A stretch of DNA of 64,000 nt, from positions 102,471 through 166,470 of the forward strand of contig NZ_JBGVSA010000008.1 in NCBI RefSeq assembly GCF_041807905.1, read 5' to 3'. The translations under genes and the position numbers were made by a program. The notes beneath the pieces are model-generated. The model was not told the origin of the DNA. It was given only the letters and a program-made list of their open reading frames with translations, and did no database searches. Shown here in pieces: positions 45,005 to 53,985 of this stretch. Each line of letters starts with the position of its first letter. The first letter of the stretch is position 1. The DNA comes from JBGVSA01 sp041807905 (GTDB lineage: Bacteria > Pseudomonadota > Gammaproteobacteria > Burkholderiales > Rhodocyclaceae).

Positions 45005-46531
45005 ATGATGAACAGCCCCGCTTTCGAAGTACCCGTATCGGCCGACGGCGTAAATCCGCTAGATGAGTCCAGAACCGTCTCCGGCCTGGATTGGCTGTGT
45101 GTGGCCTATTTGGGGCTACCCGTACTGCTGTTTTTCTTCACTTGGCTGCGGCTCGATGTGGGTGGCGTGCTTGCATTGCTGTTCGTGATGGGGTGCATCG
45201 TATCGCTCAGCGGCACTTCCAGCACATCGAGAGGCTTGACACGGGGGCAGTGGCTCGCTGTGGTTGTTGTAGCAATCGCTTGGGCGATGCTTGGCGGAGC
45301 AGGACACGTCTTTTACGCCAATTACTTCGACTGGCATGTGCGGGATGCCGTTCTGCTCGACTTGACGCGCCATAGCGGGCCATTCGTTCTGCGGGCTGCG
45401 GATGACATTCAGTTGTTGTTCCGTAGCCCGTTGGCCTATTACCTTGTGCCCGCATATCTGGCCCGTGCGCTGGGCGAGGGGGGATCGGCCCAATTCTTGC
45501 TGTTGGCATGGACCGCTATTGGAGTGGCACTCTTTTTCGCTCAAGTGGTCGTTCGGGCTCGCAGCGTGCGCGACATGACCGTCATGCTGGTCGTGGTCGT
45601 AGCGTTCAGCGGCATGGATTGGGTGGGGGGTATCGTCGCAGGTCATCCACAACCATTATTGTCGACCGAACACCTTCAGTGGTGGGCGACGCTCTTCCAG
45701 TACTCATCGAACACGACATTACTATTTTGGGTTCCTAACCATGCCTTGCCCGGATGGTTTCTTGCTGCTTTTCTGTACGTTCGCTGGAGCGATCCTCGTG
45801 CCGTACGTATGGTGCCGTTCTGGTTGGCGGTGCTGCCGTTGTGGTCACCCTTAACCGCTATTGGCTGCATTCCGCTGTTGCTCGCGCTCGTATGGCGCCA
45901 TCGCGGTGCGCGCCGGGATCTCATTGCAATGATTTGTGCCGGGGCGCTCTTTCTCTTGCCAGCCCTGGCGTCCTCGGCCTATCTGGTGCTCGATGCGGCG
46001 AGTGTGCCGGCGTCCAGGGGCGAATCAATATTCAACGCGCCGTTCATGCGTCGCTACGTGATGTTCGTCGTGTTGCAGTTCGGCTTGTTGTGGATTTGTC
46101 TGTGGCGAATGCGGGCCGATGTGTTGCTCGCTATCGCGGGGGCCGTATTGTTGGCGCTACCACTGTTCCGCTTCGGGCCTAACAATGATCTGGTGATGCG
46201 TGCATCCATCGCGCCACTCATGGTGGTAGGCCTGGCAGCCGCAGATCGCCTGTGTGCGCTCGATTGGTCGGTCAAGGCTGCGCGCGATCAGGGAATGACG
46301 ATAGTGGTATTGCTGGCTCTCGGTGCGATCACGCCTGCTCACGAGATCGCGCGCTCGCTGCTTGAGCCGCGTTGGACTGCATCGACCACGACGACGGCCT
46401 ACATCGAAACTCTCGGCGCGCCGCATTATTTCGCTCGCCTGGAAGGCTCTTTATTTGAGCGGCTGCTCGCAGAGCCCATCATCCTGCCAGCCCCCGCTGT
46501 TCTGCCCAAGCAGAACATCCAGATGCCATAG
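45005..46531 (+). CDS. Polytopic membrane protein of unknown function
   Basis: I do not recognise this 508-residue protein. It has about eleven hydrophobic helices (for example residues 30-50, 52-70, 85-105, 160-180, 190-215) and one extended non-membrane loop (FYANYFDWHVRDAVLLDLTRHSGPF and AADDIQLLFRSPLAYYLVPAY). The overall shape resembles GT-C-type membrane glycosyltransferases or O-antigen-type enzymes: an acidic loop after the second or third helix, then many helices. No diagnostic DxD motif is certain. Codon use is somewhat AT-richer than in its neighbours. It is divergent from the hydroxyacid dehydrogenase gene and ends 40 bp from the convergent EAL/GGDEF gene. Confidence 0.75.
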   Translation: MMNSPAFEVPVSADGVNPLDESRTVSGLDWLCVAYLGLPVLLFFFTWLRLDVGGVLALLFVMGCIVSLSGTSSTSRGLTRGQWLAVVVVAIAWAMLGGAGHVFYANYFDWHVRDAVLLDLTRHSGPFVLRAADDIQLLFRSPLAYYLVPAYLARALGEGGSAQFLLLAWTAIGVALFFAQVVVRARSVRDMTVMLVVVVAFSGMDWVGGIVAGHPQPLLSTEHLQWWATLFQYSSNTTLLFWVPNHALPGWFLAAFLYVRWSDPRAVRMVPFWLAVLPLWSPLTAIGCIPLLLALVWRHRGARRDLIAMICAGALFLLPALASSAYLVLDAASVPASRGESIFNAPFMRRYVMFVVLQFGLLWICLWRMRADVLLAIAGAVLLALPLFRFGPNNDLVMRASIAPLMVVGLAAADRLCALDWSVKAARDQGMTIVVLLALGAITPAHEIARSLLEPRWTASTTTTAYIETLGAPHYFARLEGSLFERLLAEPIILPAPAVLPKQNIQMP

Positions 46532-46571
46532 CGCCTGCCAGACCACGGGCCATTGGGCGGCAGAACGTCCG

Positions 46572-48359
46572 TCAGGCCTCTTCCACGTGCAGCAAGATGC
46601 GCCCCTGCTTGGCGGCACGCTTGGCGGCGGCTGCGCGCGAGGCGACCTTTTCGTGCGACAGACTGTGGCCGGCGTGCACGCACAGGGCGCCGGCGCTCAT
46701 GGTGGTGAGCGGAAAGAATGCCGTGCGTCCCTGGCGGTCTTCGGCTTCGATGCCGCCGCGTGCGCGGTCTTCGTCATTGAACAGCGCGCTTGCGCGCAGG
46801 CGGAACTGTTCGAGCGCGGCGAGCAGCCGGTGTTGCCAGTCGTCGCTCTGGAAGAGCACGAGGAAGTCATCGCCCCCGACGTGGCCGAGAAAATCGCGCA
46901 GCGGATTGCACGCTTGCGTCAGGCACGCTGCCGCGAGCTTGATCATCTCATCGCCTTTCCAGTAGCCGTACTGGTCGTTGAAGGGCTTGAAATGATCGAG
47001 GTCGCAGTAGCAGGCGACAAAGCCGCTGCGGCTTTGCAGCAGGCGGTCGATGTGGCGCGAGATCGGGATGTTGCCCGGCAGGAAAGTCAGCGGGTTGGCA
47101 TAACGCGCGGCTTCGATGCGGTTTTCCGTCACCATGCGCACCAGCGCCGAACCGGTGCCCAGACCGACGTAGCGGCCGTTCTCGGTGATGATGAAACCGT
47201 CGTACAGGTAGCGCTGGTCTTCGTCGGTGATGATGTCGGCCAACTCGTCGAAGCTGGCCGAACGTTCGATCAGGATCGGATCGGTGTCCATGAACAGCGT
47301 GCACGGCCGGCGCCCGAAGAGCTCTTCGTGGAACGGCAGCGACAGCGTATCGATGAATGAGCGGCGGTTGACCACGCCGACTGGGTGACCGTCATCCGAC
47401 ACGATGGCCACTGCCGTCAATTCCGGATGATGGTGGAAGACGCGCAGCAGTTCGTTGTTGCTGGTGGTCGGGCCCACGCAGGGCGCTTCGTTGAGCACGC
47501 GATCAACCCGCATGATGGTTGGGCCGATGCGTGCAGGCTCGGGGAACACGGCGATGGCACGGTTGCCCAGCGCCTCCCACACCTTGGCGGGGAGTTCGCT
47601 CACCGGGTCCGCACTCGGCCGCCCGAGCAGAAAGCCTTGCCCGTATTGCACGCCGAGGTCGCGCAGCACGATGAGTTCTTCGATGCGCTCGATGCCTTCG
47701 GCGACCACTTCCGAGCCCAGCGTGGCGGCCAGTTGCACGATGGCTTTGACCGTCTCGAACTTGCGCGAATCGCCGTCGATGCCGGCAACGAAGAAGCGGT
47801 CGAGCTTGAGCACTTCGGGCTGCAACTGAATCCACAGCGCAAGGCTCGACTGCGCCATGCCAAAGTCGTCGAGCGCGACCTTGCCGCGCTGATGACGCAA
47901 TAGATCGATGGCTGCGACCAGCCGGCCGACGTCCTCGGCGACATCCTGTTCGGTGACTTCAATGACCAGGCGGTCGCCAAGGTGTGCGATTTCGCGCAGC
48001 GCGGTGTCGACCTGTTCCGGTGCCGCACCCAGGTGCAGCAAGGTGTCGCAACTGAAGTTGAGCGACAGCGTGCCGCGCAGGCCCAGTTCGGTGAAGCGGC
48101 GGACCAGCGTTTGCGCGGCGGCCTGTTCGAGCTCGATCGACATGTCGGCAGCGCGGGCCAGGGCGAACAGTTCGAAGGCGCTGCACAGACCGCTGTCGCG
48201 GGGCGGGCGGATCAGCCCTTCAAAACCGTGCAGGGCACCGGTGGCCAGATTGAAGATCGGCTGGAAATTCGCTTGGAGCGCATGCAGATCCACGGGCGAC
48301 TGAGCGGAGGGGAGGCGTCGCTCCGGTTGCTGGATGGCATGGCGTGCGGCGGCGGACAT
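46572..48359 (-). CDS. EAL-CBS-GGDEF cyclic di-GMP protein
   Basis: This 595-residue cytoplasmic protein has an unusual domain order: EAL phosphodiesterase first (residues about 20-265), a tandem CBS pair (about 275-400), then GGDEF (about 415-575). The EAL motifs look active: FEGLIRP, LNFSCDTLL, ALDDFG, KLDRFF, VVAEGIE and YGQGFLLGRP. The cyclase motif reads GGDDF (GHVGGDDFLVLF), which usually keeps activity or GTP binding. CBS domains suggest control by adenylates. The ATG at 48359 is chosen because similarity starts there; the frame continues upstream through the LexA-box region. It is divergent from imuA. Confidence 0.88.
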   Translation of the reverse strand: MSAAARHAIQQPERRLPSAQSPVDLHALQANFQPIFNLATGALHGFEGLIRPPRDSGLCSAFELFALARAADMSIELEQAAAQTLVRRFTELGLRGTLSLNFSCDTLLHLGAAPEQVDTALREIAHLGDRLVIEVTEQDVAEDVGRLVAAIDLLRHQRGKVALDDFGMAQSSLALWIQLQPEVLKLDRFFVAGIDGDSRKFETVKAIVQLAATLGSEVVAEGIERIEELIVLRDLGVQYGQGFLLGRPSADPVSELPAKVWEALGNRAIAVFPEPARIGPTIMRVDRVLNEAPCVGPTTSNNELLRVFHHHPELTAVAIVSDDGHPVGVVNRRSFIDTLSLPFHEELFGRRPCTLFMDTDPILIERSASFDELADIITDEDQRYLYDGFIITENGRYVGLGTGSALVRMVTENRIEAARYANPLTFLPGNIPISRHIDRLLQSRSGFVACYCDLDHFKPFNDQYGYWKGDEMIKLAAACLTQACNPLRDFLGHVGGDDFLVLFQSDDWQHRLLAALEQFRLRASALFNDEDRARGGIEAEDRQGRTAFFPLTTMSAGALCVHAGHSLSHEKVASRAAAAKRAAKQGRILLHVEEA

Positions 48360-48515
48360 GAGAAAACCTGTACGGGGGTTCGAGTCCCGTATAACGGCGC
48401 GGCGGCGCCGAAGTGGAATGAAGTTTATGTGACAGCGGCAGGGCCCCTGTGAAGGGCGCGTGCCTTCGTGAGCTTGCGTGTCGCGCCGCCGGCCGGACTG
48501 GAAAAGTCTCGATGA

Positions 48516-48531
48516 CTGTATAAAAATACAG
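48516..48531. promoter_or_regulatory. LexA (SOS) box upstream of imuA
   Basis: CTGT-ATAAAAAT-ACAG is a perfect CTGT-N8-ACAG LexA site, 43 bp upstream of the imuA start. TATAAA within the spacer could serve as part of the promoter, so LexA binding would block transcription of the mutasome operon. The same box lies about 160 bp upstream of the divergent EAL/GGDEF gene. Confidence 0.92.
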
Positions 48532-48574
48532 TATTGGATCGGGCCGATCCTCCCACCGGTTTTTCGCCTCCCGC

Positions 48575-49309
48575 ATGCCTGCCGCCACTGCCACCCTGAT
48601 GGACATCCTCCAGCGCACCGATGTGTGGCGCGGCGACCGGCTGGCCGCGCTGGACGGGCAGGCCCAGGCCAGTGGCTTCGACACGCTCGATGCCCAGTTG
48701 CCCGGTGGCGGATGGCCGCGCGGCGCGCTGGTGGAGTTGTTGTCCGCCACACGTGCCATCGGTGAGGTCTCGCTGCTGCTGCCTGCCTTGCGTGCGGTGG
48801 TGGATGAAGCGCCCATCGCTATCGTCGCGCCGCCTGCCTGTGCGCATGCGCCCGCATGGGCCGCGCATTTTCCGTTGGCGCAACTGCTGTGGGTGACGGC
48901 TGCCGACGAAGATATCGCCTGGAGTACCGAACAACTGCTCGGTAGCGGTGCGCTGGGTGCCGTGCTGGCATGGTTGCCCGCCCGCGTCGACAACAAGACG
49001 CTGCGCCGTCTGCAACTGGCGGCCGAAGGTTGCCGCAGCCTGGCTTTCATGTTCCGCGACGAGTCCTGCGCACGCGTGGCGTCGCCCGCGCCGCTGCGGC
49101 TGGCCCTGGTCGGCAGCCCTGACGGTTTGCGCGTGGACATCCTCAAGCGGCGCGGCCCCCCATGTGCCCGCAGTCTGCTGCTGCAGGTGGAGCGCCCCTT
49201 GCCGTGGCAGCGCGTACTGCGCCGTTCGGTGCCGCCGGTGGGGCACACCGTGTTGCGTGGCGTGCCGTCGTCCGTCAAAGCGTCGCAGCCTGCGAAGGTG
49301 GCGCCATGA
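48575..49309 (+). CDS. imuA: ImuA, SOS mutasome RecA-like factor
   Basis: This 244-residue protein of the ImuA/SulA-like family has an opening ALDGQAQASGFDTLDAQLPGGGWPRGALVELL. That opening is characteristic of the truncated RecA-fold proteins encoded with ImuB and DnaE2. A classical Walker A motif is not present. It is the first gene of the imuA-imuB-dnaE2 operon behind a perfect LexA box, and its stop overlaps the imuB start. Together these proteins perform error-prone translesion synthesis and drive damage-induced mutagenesis. Confidence 0.9.
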   Translation: MPAATATLMDILQRTDVWRGDRLAALDGQAQASGFDTLDAQLPGGGWPRGALVELLSATRAIGEVSLLLPALRAVVDEAPIAIVAPPACAHAPAWAAHFPLAQLLWVTAADEDIAWSTEQLLGSGALGAVLAWLPARVDNKTLRRLQLAAEGCRSLAFMFRDESCARVASPAPLRLALVGSPDGLRVDILKRRGPPCARSLLLQVERPLPWQRVLRRSVPPVGHTVLRGVPSSVKASQPAKVAP

Positions 49310-50739
49310 AGCAGGCGCTGTGGCTGTGCATGCGCTTTCATCGGCTGGCGCTGGAAGTCTTTCCGCCTGACGAAGGGCCGGCCGTGGCCGTGTCGCAGCA
49401 ACGCATCGGCTGCGCCAACGATGCGGCCGAGGCTCACGGCATCCAGCCCGACATGCGGCTGGCCAGCGCGCTCGGTCTGGCGCCGGGGCTGGCCGTGCAT
49501 GAGTGCGACGCCGCGCGCGAGATCGATACGTTGCATCAACTGGCCTGCTGGGCGGGGGGCTTTTCGCCGCACGTCAGCGTGGCCGGCACGGATGAACTGC
49601 TCATCGAAATCAGCGGTTGTCTGCGGCTTTTTGGTGGCTTGAAGCCACTGTGCCGGCAGGTGGTGGCCGATATCGACGCGCAGGGTTTTTCTGCATGCCT
49701 GTCGCTGGCGCCCACACCGCTTGCGGCGCAATGGCTGGCGCGGGCAGGGCAGTCCAGTGCGTGTCTGCGTGCCAATGATCTGCAAACCGCGCTCGCGCCG
49801 CTGGACGTGGACGTGCTGCGCCTGACGCAGGCCGATGCCAATACGCTGGCCGCCCTCGGCGTGCGCACATTGGGCGACCTGTTCGATCTGCCACGTGCCG
49901 GTCTGGCGAGGCGTTTCGGGCCGCTGATGGCGCAGCAACTGGCGCAGGCCCTGGGGGACGCGCCCGATCTGCGGCCGAGCTTCGTCTTCCCGGAATGTTT
50001 TGCGCAAAAGCTGGAGCTGCCTGCCAAGGTCGATCACGCATCGATGCTGCTGTTTGCCGCCCGACGCATGCTGGCGAGCCTCGCGGGCTGGCTGAGCGGG
50101 CGGGCGGCGGGCGTGACCGAATGCGTGTTTGAGCTGGTGCACGAATACATTCCACCGACGCGACTGGTGCTGAGTTTTGCCGATGTCACGGCCGACCTCG
50201 CACGCATGGAACGCGTACTGCGCGAACGCCTTGAACGCCTGCGTCTTGCAGCGGCGGTGACCGACCTGCGGCTGGAAGCCAACGCGCCCGAAACCTTGTC
50301 GGGTACGAGCGAAGGTTTGTTCGCCCAGACCGCCGCGCGCTCGTTGGCACCCGTGATCGAGCGCCTGCGCGCGCGCCTGGGCGTGGAGGCCGTGCATGGG
50401 CTGGCCGTGCAGGCGGACCACCGTCCCGAATGCGCTACACGTCAGGTGCCGCAGGGGCAGGGCAAGGTTGCGCAGGCCAACTCGCCGCGTCCGTTATGGT
50501 TGCTGTCCACGCCGCGCGCCGTCCAGCAACGTGACGATGGCCTGTACAGCAACGGGCGGCTGCATCGTCTGGCGGGGCCGGAACGTATCGAAAGCGGCTG
50601 GTGGGACGAAGGCGAAAAAGGTCGCAGCATGGCGGGCGATTTGCGTCGCGATTACTACGTGGCGCAATCAGAGCGTGGCGAGTGGGTCTGGATTTTCCGC
50701 GATACGCGGGGGTGGTGGCTGCATGGGTACTTTGCCTGA
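49306..50739 (+). CDS. imuB: ImuB, Y-family polymerase homologue
   Basis: This 477-residue Y-family polymerase-like protein has palm/fingers, a helix-hairpin-helix region (LAALGVRTLGDLFDLPRAGLARRFG) and little-finger regions. The first catalytic Asp of active Y polymerases (motif FxxxDMDAFFAS) is missing: the strand here reads WLCMRFHRLALEVF. This agrees with ImuB acting as a non-catalytic adaptor that links DnaE2 to the beta clamp. The ATG at 49306 overlaps the imuA stop (ATGA), and its 3' end overlaps the dnaE2 start. Confidence 0.92.
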   Translation: MKQALWLCMRFHRLALEVFPPDEGPAVAVSQQRIGCANDAAEAHGIQPDMRLASALGLAPGLAVHECDAAREIDTLHQLACWAGGFSPHVSVAGTDELLIEISGCLRLFGGLKPLCRQVVADIDAQGFSACLSLAPTPLAAQWLARAGQSSACLRANDLQTALAPLDVDVLRLTQADANTLAALGVRTLGDLFDLPRAGLARRFGPLMAQQLAQALGDAPDLRPSFVFPECFAQKLELPAKVDHASMLLFAARRMLASLAGWLSGRAAGVTECVFELVHEYIPPTRLVLSFADVTADLARMERVLRERLERLRLAAAVTDLRLEANAPETLSGTSEGLFAQTAARSLAPVIERLRARLGVEAVHGLAVQADHRPECATRQVPQGQGKVAQANSPRPLWLLSTPRAVQQRDDGLYSNGRLHRLAGPERIESGWWDEGEKGRSMAGDLRRDYYVAQSERGEWVWIFRDTRGWWLHGYFA

Positions 50740-53700
50740 TCACGCCATGACGCCAGCGCTGCCCGACTACGCTGAACTGCACTGCCTGAGCAACTTCAGC
50801 TTTCTGCGTGGCGCTTCACAGCCGGCTGAGCTGATGGCGCAGGCGCGCAAGCGCGGTTACGCCGCACTGGCGATCACCGATGAGTGTTCGGTGGCGGGCG
50901 TCGTGCAGGCCTGGCAGGCATTGCGCGACATGCCGCTGGAAGACGCTGAAAAAGCCGCCGAAGCCATCAAGGCGGGCAAGGCGCCGCCGCCCGTGCTGCC
51001 GCTGCCCAAACTCATCGTGGGCAGCGAATTCACGCTCGAATGCGGGCTCAAGATCGTGCTGCTGGCGCAGGACCGCGACGGCTACGGCAACCTGTGCAGC
51101 CTCATCACGCTGGCGCGGCGGCGTTCGCAGAAGGGCGAATACCGTTTGTTGCGCGGTGACTTTACGCCCATCGTGCCGCGCGGTGCGGTGCCGGGGTGCC
51201 TGGCGCTATGGGTGCCGGGAGAGGCGCCCACGCTGGAAGATGCGCAATGGCTGGCGCGTTGTTTTCCGCCCGAACCGCCGACAGGCATCGGCCCGCCGCA
51301 GAACCGCCTGTGGATCGCCGCCGAAATGCTGTGCGGGCCCGATGATGCTGGCCGGCTCGATACGCTGCAACGTATTGGCGATGTGGCTGGCATACCGCTG
51401 ATGGCGGCGGGGGACGTGCACATGCATGAGCGCCGTCGCCGTCGCCTGCAGGACACGCTCACCGCCATTCGCCTGCGCACGACCGTGTTCGCGGCGGGCA
51501 AGGCCTTGTTCCCGAATGGCGAACGCCACTTGCGTACGCGCACGCGGCTGGCGCGACTGTATCCGCCGCATCTGCTGGCGCAGAGCGTGGCGATTGCACA
51601 GCGCTGTCAGTTCGACCTTGGCACGCTGGGTTACGAATACCCCGAAGAAATCGTCCCGCCCGGCCATACGCCGACCTCATACCTGCGGCAGGAGACCGAA
51701 GCCGGCCTGCGCCGCCGCTATCCTGAAGGTGAGGACGAAAAGGTAAGGGCGAGCGTTGAGACAGAGCTCGCGCTGATCGAAGAGATGCGTTACGAGGCGT
51801 TCTTTCTCACCGTCTACGACATCGTCAAATTCGCGCGCGGCGAGGGCATCCTGTGCCAGGGGCGCGGCTCGGCGGCCAATTCGACGGTGTGCTATGCATT
51901 GGGCATTACCGAGGTCGACCCCAAGCGCGCGCATCTGCTCTTCGGACGATTCCTTTCGCGCGAGCGCGACGAACCGCCGGACATCGACGTCGACTTCGAG
52001 CACGAACGGCGCGAAGAGGTCATCCAGTACATCTACCGCAAGTACGGTCGCGAACGCGCCGCATTGGCCGCCACGGTCATCCGTTATCGCACCAAGAGCG
52101 CGTTGCGTGACGTTGGCACCGCGCTGGGGTTTGGCGAGGCTGAAGTCACCGCGCTGACCCGTTCGCTGGCGTGGTGGGACAAGCGCGACGAACTGCCCGA
52201 TCGATTGGCCGGCATCGGCTTGCGGCTGGATAGCCCGCGCGTGACCAAATGGCTGGAGCTGGCCGACGAGTTGCGTGAATTTCCGCGCCATCTGTCGCAG
52301 CACGTGGGCGGCTTTGTCATTTCACGCGGGCCGTTGTCGCGATTGGTGCCGATCGAAAACGCTGCCATGGCCGAGCGCTCGGTCATCCAGTGGGACAAGG
52401 ACGATCTCGAATCGCTCGGCCTGCTCAAGGTCGACGTGCTGGCGCTGGGCATGCTCACCGTGATCCGCCGCGCGCTCAACTGGGCGTCGGTGCGGCAAGG
52501 GCGCGCGCTGACGATGGCGGACATTCCACCCAAGGACACGCCGACCTTCGACATGATCAGCAAGGCTGACACCATCGGCGTATTCCAGATCGAGTCGCGC
52601 GCGCAGATGTCGATGCTGCCGCGCCTGCGTCCGAAGAACTATTACGACCTCGTCGTGCAGGTCGCCATCGTGCGCCCCGGACCGATCCAGGGCGGCATGG
52701 TGCATCCGTTCCTCGCCGGGCATGACGATCCGGCCAAGATCCAGTCCATCAGCCCCAAGATCGACGAAGTGCTCAAACGCACCTGTGGCGTGCCGATCTT
52801 CCAGGAACAAGTGATGCAATTGGCGATCGTGGGGGCGGATTTCTCGCCGGGCGAAGCGGATCAGCTACGCCGCGCCATGGCGTCGTGGAAGAAGAAAGGT
52901 CACCTCGAGAAATTCAAGGAAAAACTCAAGACTGGCATGGAAAGAAAGGGCCTGGGCGAGTTCGCCGAACGGCTCTGCAAACAGATCGAAGGCTTCGGCG
53001 AATACGGCTTCCCCGAATCGCACGCGGCCAGCTTTGCGCTGCTGGCGTATGCCTCGGCATGGCTCAAGTGCCATGAGCCGGAAGCCTTCCTGTGCGCCTT
53101 GCTCAACAGCCAACCAATGGGTTTTTATGCGCCCGCGCAGCTCGTGCAGGATGCTCGCCGCCATGGCGTGCGCGTGGAACCCGTCGATGTGTGTCGCAGC
53201 AATTGGTTCAGTCATCTCGAACAGACCGATGCGCCGCGCCCGGCCGTGCGCATGGGGTTGCATGAGGTAAATGGCTTTTCTCAGGTAGCCGCCGAGCGCA
53301 TCAGCACGGCGCGCGGACAGGGCGCTTTTGCAGACATTGAAGACCTCGCCGCGCGTGCCGATCTGTCATCGGGAGAGTTGCGCTGCCTCGCCGCCGCGGG
53401 GGCGCTCAAGGCGCTGAGCGGGCATCGCCGCCAGAGCGCGTGGCAGGTGAGCGGCATACAGCGGCAGGGCGATCTGTTCGACACCGCCCAGCCGCGCGAA
53501 GCGCCCGTCATGCTGGCTGCACCCTCCGAAGGCGAGAACATCCTCGCGGATTATCGTCACGTCGGTCTCACGCTGGAACGTCACCCGGTGGCCTTGCTAC
53601 GCGAGCGGCTCAATGCGCGTCGTTTTGGGCCGACCACCGAAATTATGGCGATGGCCGCGCGGGGGCTCGACAAGAACAACCGCAACCTGGCCGATGGCGC

Positions 53701-53977
53701 AGCCGGACGCACGGCGGGGCTCGTTACCTGTCGCCAGAAGCCGGGCTCGGCCAAGAGCGTATTCATTACGCTGGAAGACGAAACCGGCGTGATCAACGTC
53801 ATCGTCCATCCGGACGTGGTCGACCGCCATCGGCGTGAAGTGCTCAGCGCCCGGCTGCTCGGCGTGTTCGGTCAATTGCAGTGTGCCAACAATGTCGTGC
53901 TGCTCGTCGCTAAACGACTGGTGGATCTTTCGCCCTGGCTGGGCCGGCTCGAAGTGACGAGCCGGGATTTCCACTGA
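50723..53977 (+). CDS. dnaE2: Error-prone DNA polymerase III alpha subunit DnaE2 (ImuC)
   Basis: This C-family polymerase of 1084 residues has a PHP domain (YAELHCLSNFSFLRGAS, AITDECSVAG), a palm domain with catalytic aspartates in PPDIDVDFEHERREEVIQYIY, the fingers region (QEQVMQLAIVGADFSPGEAD), tandem HhH motifs and a C-terminal OB domain (GLVTCRQKPGSAKSVFITLEDETGVINVIVHP). It supplies the catalytic activity of the SOS mutasome. The ATG at 50723 overlaps imuB by 17 bp and follows GGGGTGG; an in-frame ATG at 50747 is an alternative. It converges on the next gene with an 8-bp gap. Confidence 0.94.
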   Translation: MGTLPDHAMTPALPDYAELHCLSNFSFLRGASQPAELMAQARKRGYAALAITDECSVAGVVQAWQALRDMPLEDAEKAAEAIKAGKAPPPVLPLPKLIVGSEFTLECGLKIVLLAQDRDGYGNLCSLITLARRRSQKGEYRLLRGDFTPIVPRGAVPGCLALWVPGEAPTLEDAQWLARCFPPEPPTGIGPPQNRLWIAAEMLCGPDDAGRLDTLQRIGDVAGIPLMAAGDVHMHERRRRRLQDTLTAIRLRTTVFAAGKALFPNGERHLRTRTRLARLYPPHLLAQSVAIAQRCQFDLGTLGYEYPEEIVPPGHTPTSYLRQETEAGLRRRYPEGEDEKVRASVETELALIEEMRYEAFFLTVYDIVKFARGEGILCQGRGSAANSTVCYALGITEVDPKRAHLLFGRFLSRERDEPPDIDVDFEHERREEVIQYIYRKYGRERAALAATVIRYRTKSALRDVGTALGFGEAEVTALTRSLAWWDKRDELPDRLAGIGLRLDSPRVTKWLELADELREFPRHLSQHVGGFVISRGPLSRLVPIENAAMAERSVIQWDKDDLESLGLLKVDVLALGMLTVIRRALNWASVRQGRALTMADIPPKDTPTFDMISKADTIGVFQIESRAQMSMLPRLRPKNYYDLVVQVAIVRPGPIQGGMVHPFLAGHDDPAKIQSISPKIDEVLKRTCGVPIFQEQVMQLAIVGADFSPGEADQLRRAMASWKKKGHLEKFKEKLKTGMERKGLGEFAERLCKQIEGFGEYGFPESHAASFALLAYASAWLKCHEPEAFLCALLNSQPMGFYAPAQLVQDARRHGVRVEPVDVCRSNWFSHLEQTDAPRPAVRMGLHEVNGFSQVAAERISTARGQGAFADIEDLAARADLSSGELRCLAAAGALKALSGHRRQSAWQVSGIQRQGDLFDTAQPREAPVMLAAPSEGENILADYRHVGLTLERHPVALLRERLNARRFGPTTEIMAMAARGLDKNNRNLADGAAGRTAGLVTCRQKPGSAKSVFITLEDETGVINVIVHPDVVDRHRREVLSARLLGVFGQLQCANNVVLLVAKRLVDLSPWLGRLEVTSRDFH

Positions 53978-53985
53978 AGCATTGC

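Noticed and set aside
48370..48392. tRNA T-arm-like sequence (ACGGG, GGTTCGAGT, CCCGT)
   Set aside because: It resembles a T-stem/loop, but no acceptor stem, anticodon arm or CCA end can be built around it on either strand. It lies in the leader of the EAL/GGDEF gene.
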